Positions 8,709 to 16,555 of a stretch of 64,000 nt of DNA are shown piece by piece. The stretch spans positions 1 to 64,000 of the forward strand of contig NZ_JAPDOD010000040.1 of assembly GCF_027587205.1 (NCBI RefSeq). The letters run 5' to 3'. Each line of letters starts with the position of its first letter. Position 1 is the first letter of the stretch. This DNA comes from Solirubrobacter ginsenosidimutans. GTDB taxonomy: Bacteria > Actinomycetota > Thermoleophilia > Solirubrobacterales > Solirubrobacteraceae. The position numbers were made by a program, and so were the translations under genes. The notes under the pieces are model-generated. The model had not been told where the DNA came from and ran no database searches. It saw only the letters and a list, made by a program, of their open reading frames with translations.

Positions 8709-8812
8709 CAAGGTCGCCCGCGTAGAACGCCGGCGACGGCGGCGGACAACTACCGACGGCCGCCGCGGACCTGGCTGACAGGGTTGCGGGCCGTACTCGC
8801 CTAGGAGACTGC

Positions 8813-9276
8813 ATGAAGTGCTGGAACCTGAACCACCTGGACTTGAAGCCACATGCGCCACGGATCCTTTCCTCGACGAAGGACGGCCGCGCGATCGCGC
8901 TGGTGTCCCGGCGGGTGAGAGCCTCCAAGACCACCAGGTGCATGAGCGAGCGTTGGTCTCGGTCGTCAGTGGCGAGTGCGCGATAACGACCGCGACCGGA
9001 GAACTCGTTGGCGGCGTCCCGGGCATGACCGCGGAGTTCGAGCCGGGCGAGCGTCACGCCGTGCGGGCCTTGTCGGAGACACGTCTGCTCCTCCTCTTGA
9101 CGCCGTGGCCCGGCGTTGGACATCCGGGGCCCATGTCCCTCGAAGCCAAAGAACGCGCTGTAGCCCAGGCCATCGAGCACGTCGCCGTGACCGGTCGTGC
9201 TCAGACCGCACCGGCCGGCAGTGCCACGCAGGCACGCGCGAACTCGTCGACCGCCGCCCAGTCGGTGAAGTCGTAG
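8813..9276 (+). pseudogene. Cupin-domain protein, frameshifted
   Basis: The ATG at 8813 has a good Shine-Dalgarno (AGGAG) and opens a frame reading MKCWNLNHLDLKPHAPRIL. The family resemblance then moves to another frame at about base 8906 (PAGESLQDHQVHERA, cupin strand with His residues; later EPGERHAVRA). The two halves together make one small single-domain cupin. The change of frame is either a mutation or a base-calling error. Its end overlaps the convergent flavodoxin gene by 76 bp. Function unknown; similar small cupins are often metal-binding stress proteins. Confidence 0.65.
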
Positions 9277-9730
9277 TCCCGACTCGCATCGGTCGGGTGG
9301 TCTTGGTGCTTCATCAGCAGTCGCATGAGCAGGCGTGTCGCGAAGTCGTACTCGCGATATTGCAAGGCTCCGGCGAAGGTTGCCCGCAGGCGGGGCGTCC
9401 AGCCCGTTCGCGCTTCGAAGTCCGCGAGGTAGCCGCTGGTGGCCTCACGCGACTCCTCGGTGTCGTCCGCAGCGGTGAGGCACACCGAGAAAAACGCGGA
9501 GGGCATCGCGTTCAGGACACTCGCCTGGCGCGCACACCACTCGACGAGCTGCTTCTGATGGTGACCGACGTGGATCGAGGCACCGACGACGACCGCGTCG
9601 TAGTCCCCTAGCTCGAGTCCGCCCGCCGAGGCGACGTCGCGGAGATCTCCGTCTCCGAGCACTCCGAGACGCGAGTCGCGATCTTGGCCGTGTGCCCGTG
9701 GGTGCTGGCATAGAGGACGAGGGCGCTCAT
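9201..9730 (-). pseudogene. HemG-like flavodoxin (menaquinone-dependent protoporphyrinogen oxidase family), frameshifted
   Basis: The ATG at 9730 overlaps the phosphoketolase stop (ATGA). The first frame has the flavodoxin FMN loop (LVLYASTHGHTAKIATRV). At about 9650-9660 the homology jumps to another frame that carries DYDAVVVGASIHVGHHQ, LNAMPSAFFSVCL and the C-terminal YDFTDW block seen in HemG. Combined length of about 176 residues fits the family. A single indel would restore it, so it may be a real pseudogene or a sequence error. Functional relatives oxidise protoporphyrinogen IX or act as general quinone-linked flavodoxins. Confidence 0.7.
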
Positions 9731-12108
9731 GCCGGCCATGTCCACTCGCGGATGTCCGCCGGGTCGTCGCCGCACTCGCGGGTGTATGCGCGGTGGCGCA
9801 GGCGCTCGTCGACCATCGCCTGCCGCAGGCCGGCGCAGCGCGTACCGAGCGTCGGGACTCGGTCGATGACATCGATGACCAGGTGGAAGCGGTCGAGGTC
9901 GTTGAGCATCAGGATGTCGAAGGGCGTCGTCGTGGTGCCCTCCTCCTTGTAGCCGCGGACGTGGAGGTTGGGGTGGTTGTGGCGGCGGTAGGTGAGCCGG
10001 TGGATCAGCCACGGGTAGCCGTGGTAGGCGAAGATCACGGGGCGGTCGGTCGTGAACAACGCGTCGAACTGGCTGTCCGAGAGCCCGTGCGGATGCTCGC
10101 TTTCGGGCTGCAGACGCATCAGGTCGACGACGTTGATCACGCGCACTCGCAGCTCCGGGAGGTGCTGGCGCAGGAGCGCCGCGGCGGCGACGGTCTCGAG
10201 CGTCGGGATGTCCCCCGCGCAGGCCAGGACGACGTCGGGCTCGAGCCCGTCATCGTTGCTCGCCCACTCCCAGATTCCAAGACCCCGGGTGCAGTGGGCG
10301 ATGGCTTCGTCGATCGTGAGGTAGTCGAGTGCCGGCTGCTTGCCGGCGACGATCACGTTGACGTAGTCGCGCGAGCGCAGGCAGTGGTCGGCCACCGAGA
10401 GCAGGCAGTTGGCGTCCGGCGGGAGGTAGACGCGGACGATCTCGGCCTTCTTGTTGACGACGTGGTCGATGAAGCCAGGATCTTGGTGGGAGAAGCCGTT
10501 GTGGTCCTGGCGCCACACGTGCGACGTGAGCAGGTAGTTCAACGACGGGATCGGACGGCGCCACGGGATGTCACGCGTGACCTTCAACCATTTGGCGTGC
10601 TGGTTGAACATCGAGTCGATGATGTGGATGAACGCCTCGTAGCACGAGAACAGCCCGTGGCGACCGGTCAGCAGATAGCCCTCCAGCCAGCCTTGGCAGA
10701 GGTGCTCGCTGAGCACCTCCATCACGCGCCCACCCGGCGCCAGGTGGTCGTCGGTGGGCAGGATCTCGGCCTCCCAGGCGCGGTCGGTCGCCTCAAAGAT
10801 CGCTCCGAGCCGGTTCGAGGCCGTCTCGTCGGGGCCGAAGAGGCGGAACGTCTCGGGATTGGCCCGCATGACATCGCGCAGGAAGCCGCCGAGCACGCGC
10901 GTCGCCTCGCTCGACGTCTCTGCCGGCGAAAGCACGTCGACGGCGTGAGCGCGGAAGTCCGGCAGCTCCAGCTCGCGTGTGAGGGCGCCGCCATTGGCAT
11001 GCGGGTTGGCCCCCATCCGCCGATTCCCGCGCGGCGCCTGGGCGGCGAGCTCGGGCATCAGACCGCCCGCGGCGTCAAAGAGCTCCTCGGGGCGGTAGGA
11101 GCGCATCCACTCCTCAAGCTGCGCCAGGTGCTCAGGGTCGTGAGCGAGATTCGAGAGTGGCACCTGATGCGAGCGGAACGAGCCCTCGGCCGGGAGCCCG
11201 TCGACGACCTTGGGTCCGGTCCAGCCCTTCGGCGTGCGTAGGACGATCATCGGCCACGCCGGCCGCGTCGTCTCCCCCGCGCGTGCGCGCGATTGGATGC
11301 CGGCGATGTCGTCGGCGATCTCGTCCAGCGTGGCCGCCATCAGCTGGTGCATGACCTCGGGCTCTGAGCCCTCGACGAACCGCGGCGCATAGCCGTAGCC
11401 CTCCAGCAACGCTCGCAGCTCGCGCTCTCCGATCCGCGCCAAGACCGTCGGATTGGCGATCTTGTAGCCGTTGAGGTGCAGCACCGGCAACACCGCGCCG
11501 TCGCGAGCGGCATTGAGGAACTTGTTCGAATGCCAACTCGCGGCGAGCGGGCCGGTCTCGGCCTCCCCATCGCCGATGACGCAGCACACCAACAGGTCCG
11601 GATTATCGAACGCCGCGCCGTGCGCATGGACCATCGCGTAGCCAAGCTCGCCGCCTTCATGGATCGAACCCGGCGTCTCAGGCGCGACGTGGCTCGGGAT
11701 CCCGCCCGGGAACGAGAACTGCCGGAAGAGCCGGCGCAGTCCTTCCTCGTCCTGGCCGACGTGCGGGTATACCTCGCTGTAGGTCCCCTCAAGGTACGTG
11801 TTCGCGACCAGGCCAGGTCCGCCGTGACCGGGACCGGTCACGTACAGCACGCTCAGGTCACGTTCGCGGATCAGCCGGTTCAGGTGCGCGTAGACGAAGT
11901 TCAGGCCGGGTGTCGTACCCCAGTGCCCGAGCAGCCGCGGCTTGACGTGCTCCAGCGTCAGTGGCTCGCGCAACAGCGGGTTGGCGAGCAGGTAGATCTG
12001 CCCGATCGAGAGGTAGTTCGCCGCGCGCCAGTAGCCGTCCAGCGAGGACAGTTCCTCGGCCGAGAGCGGCTGCTCGAGCTGGGCGGGTGGGGTGAGAAGG
12101 TCGGTCAT
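9727..12108 (-). CDS. xfp: Xylulose-5-phosphate/fructose-6-phosphate phosphoketolase
   Basis: A 793-residue thiamine diphosphate enzyme, normal length for the family. Visible motifs: [19 protein letters not shown] near residue 95, the ThDP/Mg motif [17 protein letters not shown] near residue 185, and the C-terminal [15 protein letters not shown] block. It cleaves xylulose-5-P or fructose-6-P with phosphate to acetyl-phosphate plus glyceraldehyde-3-P or erythrose-4-P. Starts at the ATG after AGGAGCC, inside tandem-hairpin leader B. A flavodoxin gene is coupled downstream. With acs and thiolase also behind the same leader type, acetyl-phosphate/acetyl-CoA supply seems to be the shared theme. 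Confidence 0.95.
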   Translation of the reverse strand: MTDLLTPPAQLEQPLSAEELSSLDGYWRAANYLSIGQIYLLANPLLREPLTLEHVKPRLLGHWGTTPGLNFVYAHLNRLIRERDLSVLYVTGPGHGGPGLVANTYLEGTYSEVYPHVGQDEEGLRRLFRQFSFPGGIPSHVAPETPGSIHEGGELGYAMVHAHGAAFDNPDLLVCCVIGDGEAETGPLAASWHSNKFLNAARDGAVLPVLHLNGYKIANPTVLARIGERELRALLEGYGYAPRFVEGSEPEVMHQLMAATLDEIADDIAGIQSRARAGETTRPAWPMIVLRTPKGWTGPKVVDGLPAEGSFRSHQVPLSNLAHDPEHLAQLEEWMRSYRPEELFDAAGGLMPELAAQAPRGNRRMGANPHANGGALTRELELPDFRAHAVDVLSPAETSSEATRVLGGFLRDVMRANPETFRLFGPDETASNRLGAIFEATDRAWEAEILPTDDHLAPGGRVMEVLSEHLCQGWLEGYLLTGRHGLFSCYEAFIHIIDSMFNQHAKWLKVTRDIPWRRPIPSLNYLLTSHVWRQDHNGFSHQDPGFIDHVVNKKAEIVRVYLPPDANCLLSVADHCLRSRDYVNVIVAGKQPALDYLTIDEAIAHCTRGLGIWEWASNDDGLEPDVVLACAGDIPTLETVAAAALLRQHLPELRVRVINVVDLMRLQPESEHPHGLSDSQFDALFTTDRPVIFAYHGYPWLIHRLTYRRHNHPNLHVRGYKEEGTTTTPFDILMLNDLDRFHLVIDVIDRVPTLGTRCAGLRQAMVDERLRHRAYTRECGDDPADIREWTWPA

Positions 12109-12110
12109 GC

Positions 12111-12202
12111 GGCTCCTGTCGGGTGGCGGCGTCGACGCGCCCACGCCGGCCAAGGGTTGGAGCCGGGACTGCATTCGCTCGCCGTGGGTTGAGGCGGAGC
12201 GA
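12111..12202 (-). promoter_or_regulatory. Tandem-hairpin leader, copy B (phosphoketolase)
   Basis: Minus strand. P1 at 12175-12202: outer stem UCGCU/AGCGA, one bulged C, inner stem CGCC/GGCG, loop UCAACCCAC. P2 at 12146-12166: CCGGCU/GGCCGG with loop CCAACCCUU. A third GC-rich helix (GUGG...CCAC) precedes the Shine-Dalgarno AGGAGCC at 12111-12117. CGGCUCC in P2 can pair with GGAGCCG (7 bp). The P1 outer stem differs in sequence from copies D and A but keeps the pairing. A GTGTACGCT box on the minus strand just upstream could be the -10 region. Confidence 0.72.
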
Positions 12203-12240
12203 GAACCAAGCGTACACCGCGATCATCTGAGGGCCGTGCG

Positions 12241-12833
12241 TCAGGCGACCGTGCCGATGAGCACGCCGATGCCCGCGGTGAACGCCATGGCGAAGGCGCC
12301 CCACACGACGATCCGAATCGAAGCGTGGCGCTTCGGAGCCCCACCGAGCCGCGGCCCGAGATCCCCGAGCCACCCAAGCGCGATCAACGTCACCGCCACC
12401 GTGCCGCCGATCCGCAACGGCTGCGGAAACGCGGCGACCGCCACCAGCGGCAAGGCCGCGCCGGCCGTGAATGACAGCGCCGCCGTCCACGCGGCCTGGA
12501 ACGGACGAGCCAGTCGTCGCTCGTCCAGACCAAGCTCGTCGCGCGCATGCGCCGCGAGCGCCCCCTTGCGCGAGAGTGCGTCCGCCACCTCGCTCGCCAG
12601 CTCCGGGTTGTGAGCTGACCGAGACGTACTCGCCCGGCCATCGACAACGCCCCCGCGGCCAGGCCGGCGATCCCGGCGGTGCGGATCGCGGCACCCGACG
12701 CGCCGGACGCCGCCACGCCCAGCACGAGGCATGCCGTCGACACGATGCCGTCATTCGCTCCGAGCACCGCCGCGCGCAGCCAGTTGGAACGGTGGCTGAG
12801 GTGCACCGCCGGATGAGGCGTCGAAGGGCGCAC
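12241..12833 (-). pseudogene. VIT/CCC1-family metal transporter, two frameshifts
   Basis: Three reading frames must be joined to rebuild a VIT (vacuolar iron transporter-like) protein. Frame one from a GTG at 12833 has SHRSNWLRAAVLGANDGIVS and ends after GALSMA. A second frame gives GEYVSVSSQ from about 12640. A third from about 12608 gives NPELASEVADALSRKGALAA and the two C-terminal membrane segments up to TAGIGVLIGTVA. Intact relatives export or store Fe2+/Mn2+. Either a decayed gene or two close indel errors. Confidence 0.7.
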
Positions 12834-12858
12834 GCTGAGTCGACCGTTCACCGTCCGA

Positions 12859-13365
12859 TCAGCCCACCCCGAGCGGTGTCGGCGGGACACTCGCCGATGG
12901 CGTTGCCCGGCGACGGAGCAGGTCCGTTCCGAGAGCGCAGAAGCCGAGCGTCGTCAGGGCCGCAAGTGTCAACGCAGCGCCCAAGGCCGGAGTGATGACG
13001 TGTTCTTGAAGGCCGATCTGGACCACCGCCGCAGGCACGCCGTCGCGATCAGACAGCTCGCCGAACGAGGCGGCGATCGCGGCAACGCCCGCCGCCAGCG
13101 CGCGGCGTCCGAGGGCGCGGCGTAGCCGCCGATCGCGCAGCGGGATGTGCATCCCCACGGTCAGCATCAGCATCGCGAAGCCCGCCTCCGCCAGAAACGA
13201 CACCGTCGCGTCGTCGGCGTGGATGACATCGAAGCCGCTGCGGCCGAGGATCACGCCGGCGAGGATCTCGCCGGCCACGACCGGCACGAACCCTCGCCGG
13301 CCGGCCGCGAGCAGCGGACCGGCCAGCCCGGCGGCCACGATCAGCGCGAGGTCGCCGAGGCTCAC
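12859..13365 (-). pseudogene. CPA2 cation:proton antiporter, internally deleted
   Basis: The frame is open for 168 codons but far too short for a CPA2 antiporter (about 380 or more residues). The first 90 residues match the family start (GEILAGVILGRSGFDVI; FLAEAGFAMLMLTVGMHIPL). The sequence then passes at once from AAGVAAIAASFGELSD to a C-terminal-like stretch (LGAALTLAALTTLGFCALG), so most transmembrane helices are missing. Starts at GTG 13365. Likely a relic of a deletion that kept the frame. Confidence 0.6.
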
Positions 13366-13539
13366 GGGGCGAGCCTACGCTGCGCGTGCCCGGACGTTGA
13401 AGCGCGGAGCCACTCCGCGAACCGCAAGATCAGGTGGTAGCCGCGGACGCGGCGGCGGCCGGAGGGCCACCACCGCGCCGGGCTCAGGGTCCGATCAGAC
13501 GGGCGGCCACGGCCGCGACTCGCGAACTCGTCTCATCGG

Positions 13540-13910
13540 CCGGGACCTCGGTGCCGCTCCGATTGACGCTGGCCGAGCCTCTCGACGGCGACCGCGGGCT
13601 CGAGCTCGTCGCGGGTGGCGAGGACGCGCGCCGACGCCGCGTCGGAGGCGCGCGCAGCATCGAGATCGACCACCCCGCGAACTGGCTCGGGCCCGGCTGG
13701 GTCATGTTGACGACGGGTGCGCTTGCGGCACCGTGCCGGCGCGCAACGGCAACTCGTCACCCAGCTCGCGTGTCGCGGCCCTGGGATTCGGTGTCGAGGT
13801 GGCGTTCAAGGCGATCCCGCCGGCGCTGCTCGACGAGGCGCGCACGCGCGGCTTCCCGGTCTTCTCGATCCCGGATCTGGCGCCGGCTCATGCCGGACCG
13901 CGGTCGCCGA
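13540..13910 (+). pseudogene. PucR-family regulator N-terminal domain, remnant
   Basis: Two frames carry pieces of the PucR purine-catabolism regulator N-terminal domain. About 13550-13735 reads LTLAEPLDGDRGLELVAGGE and then ANWLGPGWVMLTTGALA. About 13755-13905, in another frame, reads ALGFGVEVAFKAIPPALLDE, ending GFPVFSIPDLAP. The GGDEF-like and HTH parts of a full PucR protein are absent. So this is a frameshifted and truncated remnant, next to the other damaged genes at 12.2-13.4 kb. The region 13366-13540 holds nothing else I can support. Confidence 0.6.
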
Positions 13911-13947
13911 TGCGTTCGGCGTCGATCGTCATCGATCACACGCCACG

Positions 13948-14000
13948 CCGGCCGAGAGAGTTGGAGCCGGAACCGATTGCCTGCCGAGGTATGAGGCGCA
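13948..14000 (-). promoter_or_regulatory. Tandem-hairpin leader, copy H (orphan)
   Basis: Minus strand. P2 at 13948-13970 is CCGGCU/GGCCGG with an 11-base loop (CCAACUCUCUC). P1 at 13978-14000 has inner stem GCC/GGC with the nine-base loop UCAUACCUC and outer UGC/GCA. The core is as well conserved as in the other copies. There is no Shine-Dalgarno or coding frame behind it on the minus strand; the next sequence is the antisense of the PucR remnant. It probably lost its gene in the rearrangement that damaged this region. Confidence 0.6.
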
Positions 14001-14048
14001 CGATCAGGCCTGAGACGGCGCGCCGGCGGGTGATGAGGACGCGCGCGT

Positions 14049-15551
14049 TCACGGCGCCACGTGCGGACCGCCAGAGACCGGACGGTCAGGCCCTCGAAGG
14101 CGGTTGCTGGACTCGATTAGGTACTCCGACGGGTCGAAGCGGGCCGTGCGGCGCCGGAAGCGCCACGTCCAGTCGGGCCAGAGCATCGGGTTGTTGCCCT
14201 TGGCGTCCTGGTACCAGCTCGTGCAGCCCGTGTTCCAGACGGTGCCCTGCATCCGCTGCTGCACCTCCGCGTTGTAGGCGGCCTCGACCTCCGGGCGCAC
14301 CTCGACGATGTCGGCGTCGCCCAGCGCGTTCAGCGCGTCCATCACGTACGCGATCTGGGACTCGATCATGTAGACCATCGAGCTGTGCCCGAGCCCGGTG
14401 TTCGGACCGAGCAGGATGAACAGGTTCGGGAAGCCCGGCACCGTGGCGCCCAAGTGGGCGTGCGGGGAGCCGTCCCAGACGTCGGCGAGCGCGCGCCCGC
14501 CGCGCCCGCGCACGAGCCGCCCGACCGGCATGTCGACGACGTGGAAGCCCGTGCCGAAGAGCAGCGCGTCGACCTCGAGCTCGCGCCCGTCGGTGGTGAC
14601 GACCGAGCGCTCGCGGATCTCCGCCACGCCTTCGGTGACCAGCTCGACGTTCTCGCGCGTGAGGGTCCGATACCAGTCATTGGACGGCAGGATGCGCTTG
14701 CAGCCGAGGGTGTAGTCGGGCGTGGTGCGCGCGATCAGGTCCGCATCGCCTTCGAGGCCTCGCCGGCGGTGCCGGCCGGCGACCTTCTCGAGCAGCTTCA
14801 TCCCGCGCGGCTGCTTGACGAAGCCGAGCACCATCAGCTCGCGCGCACCATAAATCCCGCCGCGGACCGCGCGCTGCACCGCCGGGAAGCGACGGTACAC
14901 GCGCTGCTCGATCGGCTTCACCGGCCGCGCGCTGTGGGGCATGATCCACGGAGCCGTGCGCTGGAAGACGTAGAGCTGCTCCGCATCGGGCGCGACCTCC
15001 GGGACGTACTGGATCGCGGAGGCGCCGGTGCCGATCGAGGCGATCCGCAGCCCGCGCAGGTCGACCGAGTGGTCCCAGCGCGCGGAATGCATCGCCGGCC
15101 CGGTGAAGCGCTCGAGGCCCGGGACGTCCGGGATCCGCGGCTCGACCAGCGGGCCGGTGCCGGAGATCAGGACCTTCGCGGTGAACCTCCCGGCCGTTGT
15201 GTCTATCTGCCAGCGGCGTGCCTCGTCATTCCATGAGGCTTCGAGTACTTCTGTGTTCAGCCGGATCTTCGGCCGCACGCCGAAGGCGTCCACGACCCGC
15301 TCGAGGTAGGCGCGGATCTCCGGCTGGCGTGAATAGGTCCGCGACCAATCCGGATTCGGCGCGAACGAGAACGAGTACAGGTTCGACGGGACGTCGCAGG
15401 CACAGCCCGGATACGTGTTGTAGTGCCAGGTGCCGCCCACGCCGGCACCACGTTCGAGGACGGCGAAGTCCTCGACGCCCTGCTTGCGCAGGTTGATCGC
15501 CAGGCCGATGCCGGAGAAGCCGCTCCCGACGACCGCGACAGAGATGTCCAT
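14049..15551 (-). CDS. Flavin-containing monooxygenase, Baeyer-Villiger type
   Basis: A 500-residue flavoprotein. The FAD-binding Rossmann motif GSGFSG is at residues 9-14. The Baeyer-Villiger fingerprint FxGxxxHxxxW is present as FTGPAMHSARW (residues 149-159). A second GTGASA Rossmann motif for NADPH follows near residue 175. Such enzymes insert oxygen next to a ketone carbonyl to give esters or lactones; the ketone substrate is unknown. It begins 7 bp after the stop of ANTAR regulator 2, so the two may be cotranscribed. Confidence 0.9.
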   Translation of the reverse strand: MDISVAVVGSGFSGIGLAINLRKQGVEDFAVLERGAGVGGTWHYNTYPGCACDVPSNLYSFSFAPNPDWSRTYSRQPEIRAYLERVVDAFGVRPKIRLNTEVLEASWNDEARRWQIDTTAGRFTAKVLISGTGPLVEPRIPDVPGLERFTGPAMHSARWDHSVDLRGLRIASIGTGASAIQYVPEVAPDAEQLYVFQRTAPWIMPHSARPVKPIEQRVYRRFPAVQRAVRGGIYGARELMVLGFVKQPRGMKLLEKVAGRHRRRGLEGDADLIARTTPDYTLGCKRILPSNDWYRTLTRENVELVTEGVAEIRERSVVTTDGRELEVDALLFGTGFHVVDMPVGRLVRGRGGRALADVWDGSPHAHLGATVPGFPNLFILLGPNTGLGHSSMVYMIESQIAYVMDALNALGDADIVEVRPEVEAAYNAEVQQRMQGTVWNTGCTSWYQDAKGNNPMLWPDWTWRFRRRTARFDPSEYLIESSNRLRGPDRPVSGGPHVAP

Positions 15552-15558
15552 GCGTGGG

Positions 15559-16155
15559 TTAGCGCCGCGAAGCGTCCGGATGCCGGGAAAGCAGCCGATG
15601 TCCATCGACGACCGCAACCGCAAGATCGACGAGCTTGCGATTGTCGACCCGGGATTGATCGCGCAGCATCATGAACGCCGCGGGCTCATCAATGTTGTGG
15701 CGTTCCATGAGGATGCCCTTGGCTCGCTCGATCAACGCCCGGCGCCCGAATGCCCCTTGGAGGCTGTGATATTCGGCGAAGCGGTGCAGCACGATGTCGA
15801 TCGAGCTCTGCCAGTCCTCGACGTCCGTGTCGCTGATGTGAGCGAAGACGCCGCGCTTGGAAGCCTGCTTGATGAACGCGGGATCCGGCCCGTGCAGCAG
15901 GACGATCACGGGACATGCGGCTTCCTGCACGATCCGGTCGATCAAGTCCAGCGCATGCTCCGAGTCGGCGCCGAGTCCGACCAGCGCGACATCGGGTCGC
16001 TCACGCGCGGTCAGCGGCCCCACTTCTTCGACGTTGATCTCTCGTGCGATGACCTCATGGCCAAGGTTGGCGACGATCGGGGCGACGAGGTCGAGCCGGT
16101 CCCTTCGCTCATTGGCGATGAGGACGCGAAGGTGCCTGGGTAGTTGATCGCTCAT
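15559..16155 (-). CDS. Pseudo-receiver/ANTAR RNA-binding regulator 2
   Basis: A 198-residue paralog of the proteins at 8112-8708 and 29744-30367, alignable over nearly the whole length. A receiver-like domain is followed by an ANTAR domain (GRRALIERAKGILMERHNID). As in the paralogs the phospho-acceptor site is Gly60 (PDVALVGLGAD) and the acidic pocket reads IANERRD. Only 7 bp separate it from the monooxygenase gene, which it may cotranscribe. Upstream, divergently, lies leader C and the DUF1059-like gene. Confidence 0.85.
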   Translation of the reverse strand: MSDQLPRHLRVLIANERRDRLDLVAPIVANLGHEVIAREINVEEVGPLTARERPDVALVGLGADSEHALDLIDRIVQEAACPVIVLLHGPDPAFIKQASKRGVFAHISDTDVEDWQSSIDIVLHRFAEYHSLQGAFGRRALIERAKGILMERHNIDEPAAFMMLRDQSRVDNRKLVDLAVAVVDGHRLLSRHPDASRR

Positions 16156-16245
16156 CGCCGGCGCGGCGCATTGTACGGGATCCGGCGGCAACTCCTGAGT
16201 GGAGCCCTGTGGTCCACAGTGGGCGGTGGTACGGTCCGACGGCAG

Positions 16246-16323
16246 GCCCCGCCCTATTCCTCCCGCGGCAGTGATCCCGGCTCCATCTCCTCGGCCGGCG
16301 TTGAAACGCATCCGTCTGGAGCT
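16246..16323 (+). promoter_or_regulatory. Tandem-hairpin leader, copy C (DUF1059-like gene)
   Basis: Plus strand. P2 at 16277-16298 is CCGGCU, loop CCAUCUCCUC, GGCCGG. A GCGU/ACGC tetraloop hairpin (loop UGAA) follows, then the Shine-Dalgarno GGAGCU at 16318-16323. GGCUCC of P2 pairs with GGAGCU with one G-U. P1 is less clear here than in the other copies (GCC...GGC with a long loop). It is the most divergent sense copy. Confidence 0.55.
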
Positions 16324-16329
16324 GAGCTC

Positions 16330-16554
16330 ATGGAGCGCCGCACCAACGCACACGTTCGCCCTGGCAGGTCGTCGGCATCCTTCGAAGTTGTGTGCTCGGA
16401 AGTTCATCCGACGCGCTGCCACGAGTCACTCAATGCGGCCAGTCCGGAGGGACTGGTCACGCTCGCGATGCAGCACGGCGCTCACGCTCACGGTTTCACG
16501 CCGGCAGCGCGAAAGGCGACGATGGCGGCTGCTGTCACGGTGAAGCACCGCTGA
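16330..16554 (+). CDS. Small DUF1059-like protein
   Basis: A 74-residue protein that starts at the ATG behind leader C. The core CSEVHPTRCHESLNAASPEG followed by a histidine-containing block (MQHGAHAHGFT) fits the small DUF1059 group: two cysteines, then histidines. These proteins may bind a metal; no function is established. The C-terminus is short and basic. It is convergent with ppdK, the two stops being adjacent. That a well-formed leader sits in front of such a small gene supports its being expressed. Confidence 0.6.
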   Translation: MERRTNAHVRPGRSSASFEVVCSEVHPTRCHESLNAASPEGLVTLAMQHGAHAHGFTPAARKATMAAAVTVKHR

Positions 16555-16555
16555 G

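Noticed and set aside
9793..11241. 482-codon plus-strand frame inside the phosphoketolase gene
   Set aside because: Antisense shadow; no motif, no Shine-Dalgarno, and the phosphoketolase frame is complete.
13145..14419. A 424-codon plus-strand frame through the 13-14 kb region as one gene
   Set aside because: It runs antisense to the CPA2 gene and the monooxygenase and includes only one piece of the PucR relic; the whole is not a protein family.
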